A stretch of 64,000 nucleotides of DNA from Lacinutrix mariniflava (GTDB lineage: Bacteria; Bacteroidota; Bacteroidia; Flavobacteriales; Flavobacteriaceae): NCBI RefSeq assembly GCF_001418015.1, contig NZ_LIQG01000026.1:434001-498000 (forward strand), given 5' to 3'. Position 1 is the first letter of the stretch; each line of letters starts with the position of its first letter. The notes under the pieces were generated by a model, which was not told where the DNA came from, did not search any database, and worked only from the letters and a program-made list of their open reading frames with translations. Positions 1-8,796 of the stretch are shown here, in pieces. A program made the position numbers and the translations under genes.

Positions 1-1335
1 CTTTGGTGTATTAACTTTAAAAGTAAAATTCTCTTTTTGAGGAAAAAGTTTATTAAAGTAACGTTTAGATAGATTAAAATTAAATTCTTTAGCTAGTCTA
101 GGAAAAGCATAATACATTTCGCTTATAAGGTTTGAAAACCCTTTTTTCTTTGCTTCAAGTATATTCATAATCGTATACTTACCATAACCACACAAACCTT
201 CATCTCCTCCTTGGCCACTTAAAACAACCGTTAAGCTTGTTTCGTTCTTCACTTTTTTCATCATGTTAAAGTGATTAACAGCACTAAACGATAGTATAGG
301 TTCGTCGTTATGGTAAATGACTTCTTCAAGCATTTTCCATGGATTTAAAGCATCTGACGATATTTTTTTAACGTTAATATTGTTTTCTTTTACAAGTTCA
401 TCTACATAAACCTCCTCAGAGATTCCTTTTTCTGCACTTACCACAGAAAAATTTAATAAATTTGGTGTATGCTTGTCTGCTACTACCGCAATACTTGATG
501 AATCTAAACCACCACTAAGCGTGTTTCCTACAGGAACATCTGATCTTAGTCTTATCTTTACTGCATCTTCAAAAAGAGCACCATATTCTATTACAGCCTC
601 ATTGTAGCTCTCTTTGTATGGTGTAATATTATTGATATTCCAATAAATTTCATCATTATACTGTCCAGAACTTAGTTTAATTGTGCGCGTTGTTGCCGCT
701 GGTATTTTATAAATCGAATCAAAAAAAGTGTCATTATTATGATCTAAAAAGGCTAAAGATAAATAGTCTTTTATATTTGAAAGATTTGGTTTTAATTCTT
801 CTAAATGATGCAACAGTTGTTTTGCTTCAGAACCAAAGATAAAACTATCCTTCGTTTCGGTGTAGTAGAGCGGTTTAATACCAAAACGGTCTCTTGACAA
901 TACTAATTCGTTCTTTTTTTTATCTAAAATCGAAAAAGCCCACATGCCATTGAGCTTATTAAAAGCTTTTGATCCTTGGTCAATGTATAAATTTAAAAGT
1001 ACCTCTGTATCAGAATCGGTATTGAAACGAACACCTTTCTTTATTAATTCTTCTCTTAACTCGATGTAATTAAATATTTCACCATTAAAAATAATGGCAT
1101 AGTCATCTTTCTCAAAAGGTTGGTTTGCACTCTCGTTTAAATCAATTATTGACAACCTATTGTGACCTAAAGCAATATTGAAAAGGTCGTTATCATTTGA
1201 CTTTGTATTGTAGAATTTAAGGGTTGAATTATCTGGTCCTCTGTGAGAAATAATATCTATTGATTTTTTATGCCTGTCAATTAACTTGATATCTTCAAGT
1301 TTTGAGTGATTTATATATCCATAAATTCCGCACAT
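1..1335 (-). CDS. asnB: asparagine synthase (glutamine-hydrolysing)-type amidotransferase, 3' end outside window
   Basis: The open frame runs from an ATG at 1335 to the window edge (445 codons); about 180 C-terminal residues of a typical AsnB (~620 aa) are missing. The protein starts MCGIYGYIN, so after Met removal the nucleophilic Cys of a class II glutamine amidotransferase is at the N-terminus, and HRGPDN follows near residue 33. The ATP-pyrophosphatase loop SGGLDSSS is encoded around 500-530. The family hydrolyses glutamine and amidates a carboxylate through an adenylate. Its position at the end of a polysaccharide locus with two UDP-sugar uronate dehydrogenases suggests it may amidate a uronic acid (WbpS-like) instead of aspartate; this is inference. 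Only 38 bp separate it from the upstream beta-helix gene, so they are probably co-transcribed. Confidence 0.9.
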   Translation of the reverse strand, partial: MCGIYGYINHSKLEDIKLIDRHKKSIDIISHRGPDNSTLKFYNTKSNDNDLFNIALGHNRLSIIDLNESANQPFEKDDYAIIFNGEIFNYIELREELIKKGVRFNTDSDTEVLLNLYIDQGSKAFNKLNGMWAFSILDKKKNELVLSRDRFGIKPLYYTETKDSFIFGSEAKQLLHHLEELKPNLSNIKDYLSLAFLDHNNDTFFDSIYKIPAATTRTIKLSSGQYNDEIYWNINNITPYKESYNEAVIEYGALFEDAVKIRLRSDVPVGNTLSGGLDSSSIAVVADKHTPNLLNFSVVSAEKGISEEVYVDELVKENNINVKKISSDALNPWKMLEEVIYHNDEPILSFSAVNHFNMMKKVKNETSLTVVLSGQGGDEGLCGYGKYTIMNILEAKKKGFSNLISEMYYAFPRLAKEFNFNLSKRYFNKLFPQKENFTFKVNTPK

Positions 1336-1373
1336 AGTTCTATATCGGTTTTTGACTTTCTAAAAAGTCTTTA

Positions 1374-2843
1374 TTAATTTTGTTTTTCTGATGAAAGATA
1401 AAAAAAGAATGGACCATATTCTTTATCTGTAGTTGGTATGTTAACAACCACCTCTTCTATATTTTTTCCAGTCTTATTAATTTCAAATGATGCTGTACCG
1501 CCTATGTCAAGCGCTAGTACGTTTGGTTGATTAACAGTGGAAATATTGAAATTTTTATAATAACTAGCTCCACTTTTCCTTGGGCCTCTGCTTATTTTTG
1601 AAATAATAGTATCATTTAATACAATCTGAGGATATCCCATAAAATTTATTTTTTTTCCTCCATTATTAATAATTTCAAAAGTCATGCTTTCTCCGCTTAA
1701 TTTATAAGAATCTCCATGATTAATTCTTTTATTGTTTTCATCTCTTATATAGATATTCGATACTAAGGTTTCCCTATCTGTAATTTGGTTCCTTTCTTGA
1801 GTGTTAATTTGACCAACTAAACCTACCAATCTATCACTCGCAAAATTATCATAAAAAAAATTATCAATTGCCACTACATTTATAGCATCCTTGTTCGTGC
1901 TTAAAATAGCATCGTTATAAAACTCATTGCCTTCTATCCTTATGTTTTTATAATTTTTACTTAATAACACGCCAACTCCTAAATTGTGATCAAACTTATT
2001 ACTAATTATATTTATATTATTACCATCGTTAATATTTAAGGCAGATGTAGATCCTGATCTAAAAACATTATTTGAGATAGTTGAATTTAACAATTCTCCG
2101 GTTACCCATATTAAATAACAATAACCGTCTGAAATATAATTGTTATTAATTATCACTTTATCATTTATTCCTCCAAAAGTCATACCATCTCCTGATGGGT
2201 GAAAGTGCTTAGCCCCTTTTCCTGGTTGTGTAATTTTATTATTAGAAACATTCAAGTTATTCGAATTAGAAACAACTATATTCCCAAAGTTAACACTGTT
2301 TAAAATGTTATTTATAATCTCTGCGTTTTCTACTTTGTTCAAATAAATCCCTCCTCGAGTGCCCTTAAACAAGCAGTTTCTGATAGTTATGTTCGAAACA
2401 TTTTTGATACTTATAGCGGTAGAAGAATAAGCATCTTTTTCTATACTATCATCTTGAAGGTTTCCAAAGATGTTGATATTCTCTAAAACAATATTACGAC
2501 TTGTATTGCTTGATTCAATAAAGATACCCATAGAGTTAGACAATAATTCTATATTAATATTTTTTATCGTAACATTATGAGCATTTGACAAATTAAATAT
2601 AGAGTTATTATTGCTCGACTTTATTCTTCTAAGAACGACATTTTTATTTCCTATAATTGTAACTCCACTTGGTATTTTAATTTCAGCGATATTTTCATAT
2701 ATACCCTCACTAATTACAACGGTATCTCCTTCTTGAGCAGATTCTATAATCTCTTTTATGTTTTCTTTAGCAACTATATTTGCCTTGCAAGAGAACAAAA
2801 GCAATACTAAAAATACTATCAATGTTTTTTCTAAAAATTTCAT
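1374..2843 (-). CDS. right-handed parallel beta-helix lipoprotein
   Basis: 489 aa from the ATG at 2843. A frame 18 codons longer exists, but it would put hydrophilic residues before the signal peptide and overlap the upstream gene. The start MKFLEKTLIVFLVLLLFSC is a signal peptide with lipobox LFSC (Cys19), so the product is an exported lipoprotein. Residues ~35-370 consist of repeated short strands with N-rich turns (IxNNxI, NISNNxF patterns) typical of PbH1 right-handed beta-helices such as chondroitinase-B-like lyases and polysaccharide epimerases. The last ~110 residues look like an all-beta accessory domain. No catalytic set can be assigned with certainty. The location in an O-antigen/capsule locus suggests action on the exported glycan. 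Confidence 0.7.
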   Translation of the reverse strand: MKFLEKTLIVFLVLLLFSCKANIVAKENIKEIIESAQEGDTVVISEGIYENIAEIKIPSGVTIIGNKNVVLRRIKSSNNNSIFNLSNAHNVTIKNINIELLSNSMGIFIESSNTSRNIVLENINIFGNLQDDSIEKDAYSSTAISIKNVSNITIRNCLFKGTRGGIYLNKVENAEIINNILNSVNFGNIVVSNSNNLNVSNNKITQPGKGAKHFHPSGDGMTFGGINDKVIINNNYISDGYCYLIWVTGELLNSTISNNVFRSGSTSALNINDGNNINIISNKFDHNLGVGVLLSKNYKNIRIEGNEFYNDAILSTNKDAINVVAIDNFFYDNFASDRLVGLVGQINTQERNQITDRETLVSNIYIRDENNKRINHGDSYKLSGESMTFEIINNGGKKINFMGYPQIVLNDTIISKISRGPRKSGASYYKNFNISTVNQPNVLALDIGGTASFEINKTGKNIEEVVVNIPTTDKEYGPFFFYLSSEKQN

Positions 2844-2853
2844 TTTACTGCTA

Positions 2854-4055
2854 TTAATTACTAAAAGTATTCTGTTTTTTATCTTTAAAAAAGACAACTA
2901 ATAAGACATAGAACATCATTATATTTATATTCACAAAAAAACCTCCTACAAAAAACGCTATCATTGGTACTAATAATAATAAAAAAACATCTTTTATATC
3001 TAAATCTCTAAATATTTTCACAAACCATATGATGTAAACTAACAATCCTATTGCTCCAAAAAACAAGTATAAATCTATAAAGCCCCATTCTGTTCGTTGG
3101 GTTGGTATCGTTGTTCCCCCGAAAACATAATTAGGGAATTTCCATGTTACTCTAATTTGATTGTATGATTCTTTAAATCTTACGTTTCGATAGGATGTAA
3201 TAAATGAAAACCAACCATCTTGACGATATATTGGTTCCCAAAAAGGAAAAAATTTAAAAAAAGCTACTAACATCTTATCTCTTAATGCAAAAATAACAGT
3301 TATAATACTTATTGCTATTATAAACATCTTCTTTATACTAATTTTTAAAGTAAACCGTATATGGTATAATAACAAAAGTGCAACAAAGAGAAAAAACGCT
3401 TTCTTACCTAACAATAACCCGATAAGTATTAGATATATAATGTTTAGTGTTTTCTTTTCTCCTATAACATATTGTTTATACAAGTAAGTAAGAACTAAAC
3501 AGTAGTAATATACCGCAAAAGTGTTTGCTTTTATAAGCCCTAGATATCCAAATCTATCACTATTAGGGTAGGTTTTAAAATAATCTATATCTGTTATTAC
3601 TCCAAGTAATACAAAAGTAGAATTAACATAAAAAATCAACTCTAAAATCTTTAGTGTTTTTGATGCTAATTCTTGATAATCCTCTATTAACTTGAACAGT
3701 ACTAAAAAAATAAATACAAAAATATAATTATTTAACTGTAAAATACGACCTTTAGAAACCTCATAAATAATATCATCTAAACTTGATATGTTGAATTTAG
3801 GTTCTATTAATATCCATTGCCCAATAAAAAAAGTAAAAGTTAATACAATAGGAATGAGAAGTCTCCTTTTTTTTAATAATTCTCTTAAAGAAAAAAAACA
3901 ATTAATATTTCAAAAGTTAGATTTACAACACTAGTAAATCTGTACTGATTATAAGGGTCGACATATTTAGAAAGAAAATTAACCAGAAAATATAAAACTA
4001 TAAAACCAATAAAAAAGTGATGCTTTATTTCTTTTGACACATTATTGATTTCCAT
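2854..4055 (-). pseudogene. Wzy-like polysaccharide polymerase gene interrupted by a frameshift in an A8/T8 tract
   Basis: Two open segments in different frames form one gene. The first begins at the ATG at 4055 and encodes 56 aa (MEINNVSKEI..., one membrane segment), ending at a TAA at 3885-3887. The second is open across the same area and continues to 2854 with at least six hydrophobic segments. They join if one T is added to the run of eight T on the coding strand (A8 at 3891-3898 on the plus strand), giving a 400-aa multispanning protein, the normal size for a Wzy polymerase or O-antigen ligase relative. Homopolymer location makes phase variation, recent decay or a sequencing error all possible. 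The internal TTG at 3639 could at best start a 261-aa fragment lacking the first membrane segments. Confidence 0.7.
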
Positions 4056-4170
4056 AAACTCTTAACTGTAAATATTCTACTTTCATAATAGAAGAGACTG
4101 TATGTTTAATAAAAGGGCAGAATACAAACCAATATATTAACTATTGTACCTCAAATGTCCCTTATAAATG

Positions 4171-4692
4171 TTACTCAAATTTATTTGTTTGAATTTTTTT
4201 CTTAGGAACCACGATATTCCAAATTGCTTTTTTCTTCTCTAAACTATACTGACCAACTTGAACTACAGAAATATCTTCTGAGAATGGATAATCAAGTTCT
4301 GCAACGTAAAACTTAACCCCATCAACCAGATAATCCTTACCTAGCATATCTATCATATTAAAATTCAACCTTTTTTGTTCCTTTTCAAAATGATGAACAT
4401 TTAAAAAAATAGTTTCATCCATTTCTTCATCTGTAATTTCAGTCTCTTGTTTTACTAATAAAACAGTGCCATTCAATACTATTACTTTAATACCTGTAGC
4501 GCCTGTATATACAATGTCATCATTATTAATTACTTCAAGTATCGTTTCTTTATATTTATTTTCCTTGCTAATTTTTTTTTCTACTTTATCCTTTTCACTG
4601 TTCTCTTGTTTCTTTTTATCGTTACCGCATGCTGTAACTAATAATAAACATGCTAATAATTGTATGACTGATTTTCTCATTTCCTTGTTCAT
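4171..4692 (-). CDS. small lipoprotein embedded in the polymerase/ligase operon
   Basis: 173 aa with a signal peptide ending in lipobox LVTAC (Cys22), followed by a Lys/Glu-rich charged linker (residues ~25-50) and a compact alpha/beta C-terminal domain of about 120 residues with no motif I recognise. The start chosen (MNKEMRKS) overlaps the stop of the upstream ligase-like gene by four bases (ATGA), indicating translational coupling. A start at Met5 is possible. I know no standard O-antigen component of this type. The coupling suggests a periplasmic or outer-membrane anchored partner of the polymerase/ligase; that role is inference. Confidence 0.7.
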   Translation of the reverse strand: MNKEMRKSVIQLLACLLLVTACGNDKKKQENSEKDKVEKKISKENKYKETILEVINNDDIVYTGATGIKVIVLNGTVLLVKQETEITDEEMDETIFLNVHHFEKEQKRLNFNMIDMLGKDYLVDGVKFYVAELDYPFSEDISVVQVGQYSLEKKKAIWNIVVPKKKIQTNKFE

Positions 4693-5885
4693 TTTAATTG
4701 CTTCAAATATACCGTATTTATTGTTTTCATCACAAAAAACGAGCTAAATAAGCAAAAGAATACGATGCCTTTTGAACGGTCGAATAAAGATTCTACCAAA
4801 CCCATAATGATTATAATTATACTAAATAGTATAAACATTTTTTGTCCTTTGTTTTTCCATAAACCATAAGAAATTGAAAGAACAAATGGTATAAAACCAA
4901 TAATACCTAGTTTTAACAAGGAAGAGAAGTAAATACTATGAGGGTTAAGATGAACCTTTAATCTGTACTTATCATAACATGGAGACATTGTATTTACTTC
5001 GTCTCCTGTACCATATCCATATAGAATATTTGGAATATTTAAGTTTTCAATTGCACACTTCCAGACATAGTACCTATCACCAATAAATTTTAATCTAAAT
5101 TGATAAAAATCAAAATCACTATTTATTATTGGACTATAGAATCTACTATAAGTAAGTGGGTTATAATAAGTAATTACTATCAACAACCCTAAAACTAACG
5201 GTGTTAGTAGAAAATATTTTACACTAAGTTTTTCTTTAATAAAGTATGCTATAAATAGCATTAGAATAATAATTAATACTACTAAAGCAGACTTTGATCC
5301 TAAAACAAGAATAAAATAGAAAAGGTATATTATAACAAAACTTATAGGTAAAGTTAACTTCTTATGTGATTTTAATAAGTAAGACAAACAAACTATTAAA
5401 GCCATTAGTATATACATAGAAAAATAAGTAGGATCTATTTCTATGGGAAATAACATTTTCGAAAACCCATACTTAAATGGCGAACCATATAGTACGAATT
5501 GATACAAATTACAGTACACTGCGGTAGATATTACTCCTAACGTAAAGGCTTCAGGTAAAAAATTAACTTGCTTGTTGTTTTTATTTATATAAAAAATTAT
5601 AGGAAATACCAAAAATGATAATGACCGCTCAATTACAGAAAAACCTTTAGACAAATTATCGCTATATAATAGCCCTATCACCAGCATTAAAAAAAAGATG
5701 AGAAAAGGATAAAAGGATTTAAAAAAAAGCTTGATTTCACTTGTATTAACTTTCTTATAAGCTTTTATAAATGAAAGTAATAAAATTATTATTATTAGAG
5801 CACTGTCAATTTCTAGAATATTGAATGAAAGACTAAAGGCTAAAACTAAAATTAAATATCCTAATACAGTTTCTAGGTTTTTCAT
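4689..5885 (-). CDS. O-antigen ligase/polymerase family membrane protein (WaaL-like)
   Basis: 398 aa with roughly ten to twelve hydrophobic segments across the whole length. A large hydrophilic loop (residues ~250-320) ends in HLNPHSIYFSSLLKLGIIGF, the type of H-containing loop-to-helix junction characteristic of the Wzy_C/WaaL family. Such proteins either polymerise repeat units on undecaprenyl-PP or transfer finished chains to lipid A-core in the periplasm. It overlaps the neighbouring genes by four bases on each side. Ligase against polymerase cannot be decided from sequence alone; the NPHS loop favours ligase. Confidence 0.8.
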   Translation of the reverse strand: MKNLETVLGYLILVLAFSLSFNILEIDSALIIIILLLSFIKAYKKVNTSEIKLFFKSFYPFLIFFLMLVIGLLYSDNLSKGFSVIERSLSFLVFPIIFYINKNNKQVNFLPEAFTLGVISTAVYCNLYQFVLYGSPFKYGFSKMLFPIEIDPTYFSMYILMALIVCLSYLLKSHKKLTLPISFVIIYLFYFILVLGSKSALVVLIIILMLFIAYFIKEKLSVKYFLLTPLVLGLLIVITYYNPLTYSRFYSPIINSDFDFYQFRLKFIGDRYYVWKCAIENLNIPNILYGYGTGDEVNTMSPCYDKYRLKVHLNPHSIYFSSLLKLGIIGFIPFVLSISYGLWKNKGQKMFILFSIIIIIMGLVESLFDRSKGIVFFCLFSSFFVMKTINTVYLKQLK

Positions 5886-7063
5886 TCTTGAGATTTTAAA
5901 TACTTAATTTCGCTATGCATAAGCCCTAAAGTAATTGGTAAAAGGGGAAGTACAAATAACACAAAAGAAAATAGTGACTCGATAATAAAACCTATTAATA
6001 AAATAGACAATATTAGTAAAAACTTACTACCAGACAATTTTGAATACTTGAATCCTAAAAAGCAAGAACGGAAAAGAAACCCATAAAACAAAATCATAAA
6101 TATTATACCATATTGTGTAAGTAATGATATTGGAGAAAAATGTACATTAGCATACTTTACTTTTATAAGCTCCTCTCTTCTAATGTCATACAAATTATAA
6201 GTATAACCGGAACCGCCACCAAAAACGTAATCAGTAAAATCAAAATCATATAAGCTTGATGTTATTTCTTGTAACCTTTTACCAGAAACATTATTTAGCA
6301 CTCGTATATCGTTGGTTTCTCTGTATTTGGTAATCTTGTCTATTGTATAAGTAAATTTAGACACTCCTTTTGTTTGCTTTAAAGTTTCCCAGTTGGCATT
6401 AATAAAAAAATACCCAACTATCCCAAAAAGCAATACAATTGCAACTTTTTTAACCGTAAATTTAATATTAAACCCAATTATTAATGCTGGAATTATGGCT
6501 AATAAAACAGCTCTTTTTCCTGATAAAAGAATTGCTAAAATTATCATTATTAACCTTCCTTTTTTATTATACGCTGCATAATATGCAGCTGGTAATATTG
6601 CAGGAAGTCTCATTCCTGGATAACCTCCTAACAATAAAAGCATTCCAAATGATGTGAAACCGAAAAAAATAGAGGTTTTATAAAATAGTACACTTAACTT
6701 TTGTACAATTAATTGTAATTTATCCTTAACCAGGCTTATATCTATAGACGAAAAGAGTTGGTAAATTAAAATAAAACTTAACGGCTTATAGGTATCTAAA
6801 ATTACACGATCGCTAAAATCATTAACCAGTAACCCTTTAGTTAAAGCAATGAATACTAAAGAGATCATTACTACAGAAAATAGCCTAAATTTTAACTTAG
6901 TAAAATTTGAGAATATAAACCATATGTTATTAAACATAAAAAGGAGTAAAACCACCCTAACTAGGTTAAAAGACGTGTAAAGTCGTGCTAAACTAACAAA
7001 TAAACCAAATACAATAATAACTGCTGTTGTATATAGATAGCTCTTTATTCCAAAAATTCTCAT
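5882..7063 (-). CDS. Wzy-like polysaccharide polymerase membrane protein
   Basis: 393 aa, almost entirely hydrophobic with about ten to eleven predicted membrane segments. A hydrophilic loop (residues ~215-315) contains GGGSGYTYNLYD and is followed by HFSPISLLTQYGII, the usual Wzy/WaaL arrangement of a long periplasmic loop before the last helices. A Lys/Arg-rich cytoplasmic loop GKRAVLLA is also typical. It overlaps both neighbours by four bases (ATGA), so it belongs to a tightly coupled unit flippase - transferase - this gene - ligase-like protein - lipoprotein. Polymerase is the most likely role because a second WaaL-like protein follows. Confidence 0.75.
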   Translation of the reverse strand: MRIFGIKSYLYTTAVIIVFGLFVSLARLYTSFNLVRVVLLLFMFNNIWFIFSNFTKLKFRLFSVVMISLVFIALTKGLLVNDFSDRVILDTYKPLSFILIYQLFSSIDISLVKDKLQLIVQKLSVLFYKTSIFFGFTSFGMLLLLGGYPGMRLPAILPAAYYAAYNKKGRLIMIILAILLSGKRAVLLAIIPALIIGFNIKFTVKKVAIVLLFGIVGYFFINANWETLKQTKGVSKFTYTIDKITKYRETNDIRVLNNVSGKRLQEITSSLYDFDFTDYVFGGGSGYTYNLYDIRREELIKVKYANVHFSPISLLTQYGIIFMILFYGFLFRSCFLGFKYSKLSGSKFLLILSILLIGFIIESLFSFVLFVLPLLPITLGLMHSEIKYLKSQE

Positions 7064-8796
7064 AATTGATTTAATTTGTTATGAAAATAGAAAAGACCTT
7101 TATCTAGATTGTTAGCCTTCAAATATTCCTTTCTAAATCTGGCAAAGTCTTTTAATAGAAAACTATAGTTTTCTATTCTATTCTCAATATCATCGATATC
7201 TTGCACCGTACCAAAGTAGTTTCTATCAATATAATCAACATTAAATTGTCTTGAGTTTTCGGTTAATAGACACGTTATTGTTGGAACATTGTTAATTAAT
7301 AACTGTTGACCTAGTGATGTTGTTCTAAATATTGCTAAGTCTGTATTATTAATATACTGTCCAAATGTTAAGCCATCTTCTATATATTTTAAATTTTCTA
7401 TACTCTCAAACTTATTTCTATTTTCTCTTGGGTGCAGCTTAATAAAAAGCTTAAACCCAAGTTCTTTTTCTAATAGCACCAGTTTTCTTAATAAAAGATC
7501 TTCTTCTTTTAGTTCTGAAATTATTGGTTGAGAAAAATATACAACTTTTTTTACATTTGTATTTTTATTAAATTCCTGATTAGTATTTTCATCAACAGTA
7601 ATATTTCCAATAAACTCTATTTTTTTAGCGTGATTAGGAAATATTTGTTTAAATGTTTCAGCACTTTTTTTAGTATTCATCAAAAAGAAATCTGCATAAA
7701 AATAAGACGGTTCTTTTCTAAGACTCATAGCTGTAGATTGCAGTTGTGCACTTTTTATTCCTTTTTCTTTCGCAATTTGACTTATAACGTAGGCGAAAGG
7801 TGTATACATTTCGCACGTTACTAACATTTTTATATTAGGAGTAATGTAATTTTTAATGGTGTTTTTATAGATTAGCGCATCAAAATAAGATATCAGCATT
7901 TCTCTTTGAGCACTAGCAAAATTAAAAGTTACTCCTTCAATTTTAATATTATGTGTTTTAGGTAAGCTTAAAATGCATTTTACTATTGTAAAAAAAGCTT
8001 TCAACACGGTTGTTACTTTTATTTGTTGTTCATAAAACAGACTGTTTGTAATACCTACAGACCTAACATAGTTTGCATTTTTATTTTTAGAAACAAGTCC
8101 ATCGGCTACATGAACAAGAATTTTATTGTTATATGTTTTTATAAGCTTTTCAATAAATTCGGTATGAGCAATTCCTCTAGAAAACATCATACTACTGTAT
8201 TTTGATTGGTCGACGTGTACTGTAGTTGTTATATTAGATTTTATGCTTTTACCTAAGAATAATACTAGTTTAAACATTAATAAAACATACCGTCTTATAT
8301 AAATTCGCGCCCTTAGATTATATACATTTTTCTTATTTACAAGAGTGTGGTTAATTCTTTTTTTATTTAATATACTTGATAATATTGCAGGAACAGCATC
8401 ATAACTCTTGTAGAGTAACCTCTTATTAATCTCTCCTTCGGCCTCATAATAAGGCATATATCCAATATTTTTTGAAAAACCGACTATGACTATTTCAGAA
8501 AACGTGTTACTACCTAAGGTTCTATGCATGGTTTCTACCCAAGCAAATACCGGCATAGTACAATTTCTATAGAAATTATTAATAGAGGAAGTTACTACAT
8601 CCTTTAAAATTGAAGCCTTTGTTGATTTGGCGTAATCCTCTCTATAAACATCTAATTTGGTAGCATAATCTTTAAAACCATCTACTTCAACCTTTATAAA
8701 CTGACTTTCTTTTATGCCTATGGGTTTACTGTCAGAAATAATTATATCTGTATCATAAAACTTAAAATCTTCATCAAACACTATTATAAGTCTCAT
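7060..8796 (-). CDS. GT-B-like glycosyltransferase with HP motif, candidate nonulosonate transferase
   Basis: 578 aa, no signal peptide. The C-terminal ~230 residues look like the donor half of a GT-B enzyme: IEFIGN, VVYFSQP, FIKLHPREN (H455-P456), then the acidic/glycine segment YIEDGLTFG and FRTTSLGQQLLINNVPTIT, comparable with the HP and S/T motifs of bacterial sialyltransferase/polysialyltransferase and CDP-glycerol transferase families. The N-terminal half (ADG in ILVHVADGLVSK) is not recognisable. It sits between the flippase and polymerase genes, four-base overlaps on both sides, and next to a complete pseudaminic acid pathway, so transfer of CMP-pseudaminate is an attractive hypothesis. 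Another GT-B specificity remains possible. Confidence 0.6.
   Translation of the reverse strand: MRLIIVFDEDFKFYDTDIIISDSKPIGIKESQFIKVEVDGFKDYATKLDVYREDYAKSTKASILKDVVTSSINNFYRNCTMPVFAWVETMHRTLGSNTFSEIVIVGFSKNIGYMPYYEAEGEINKRLLYKSYDAVPAILSSILNKKRINHTLVNKKNVYNLRARIYIRRYVLLMFKLVLFLGKSIKSNITTTVHVDQSKYSSMMFSRGIAHTEFIEKLIKTYNNKILVHVADGLVSKNKNANYVRSVGITNSLFYEQQIKVTTVLKAFFTIVKCILSLPKTHNIKIEGVTFNFASAQREMLISYFDALIYKNTIKNYITPNIKMLVTCEMYTPFAYVISQIAKEKGIKSAQLQSTAMSLRKEPSYFYADFFLMNTKKSAETFKQIFPNHAKKIEFIGNITVDENTNQEFNKNTNVKKVVYFSQPIISELKEEDLLLRKLVLLEKELGFKLFIKLHPRENRNKFESIENLKYIEDGLTFGQYINNTDLAIFRTTSLGQQLLINNVPTITCLLTENSRQFNVDYIDRNYFGTVQDIDDIENRIENYSFLLKDFARFRKEYLKANNLDKGLFYFHNKLNQL

Noticed and set aside
2854-3639. 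Independent 261-aa membrane protein from the TTG at 3639
   Set aside because: Its frame stays open upstream and encodes further membrane segments up to the T8 tract, where it connects with the ATG segment starting at 4055; it is better read as the rest of a frameshifted gene.
4466-4747. Plus-strand 93-aa open frame
   Set aside because: It is antisense to the lipoprotein and ligase-like genes and shows only the hydrophobic composition expected from complementing Lys/Glu-rich codons.
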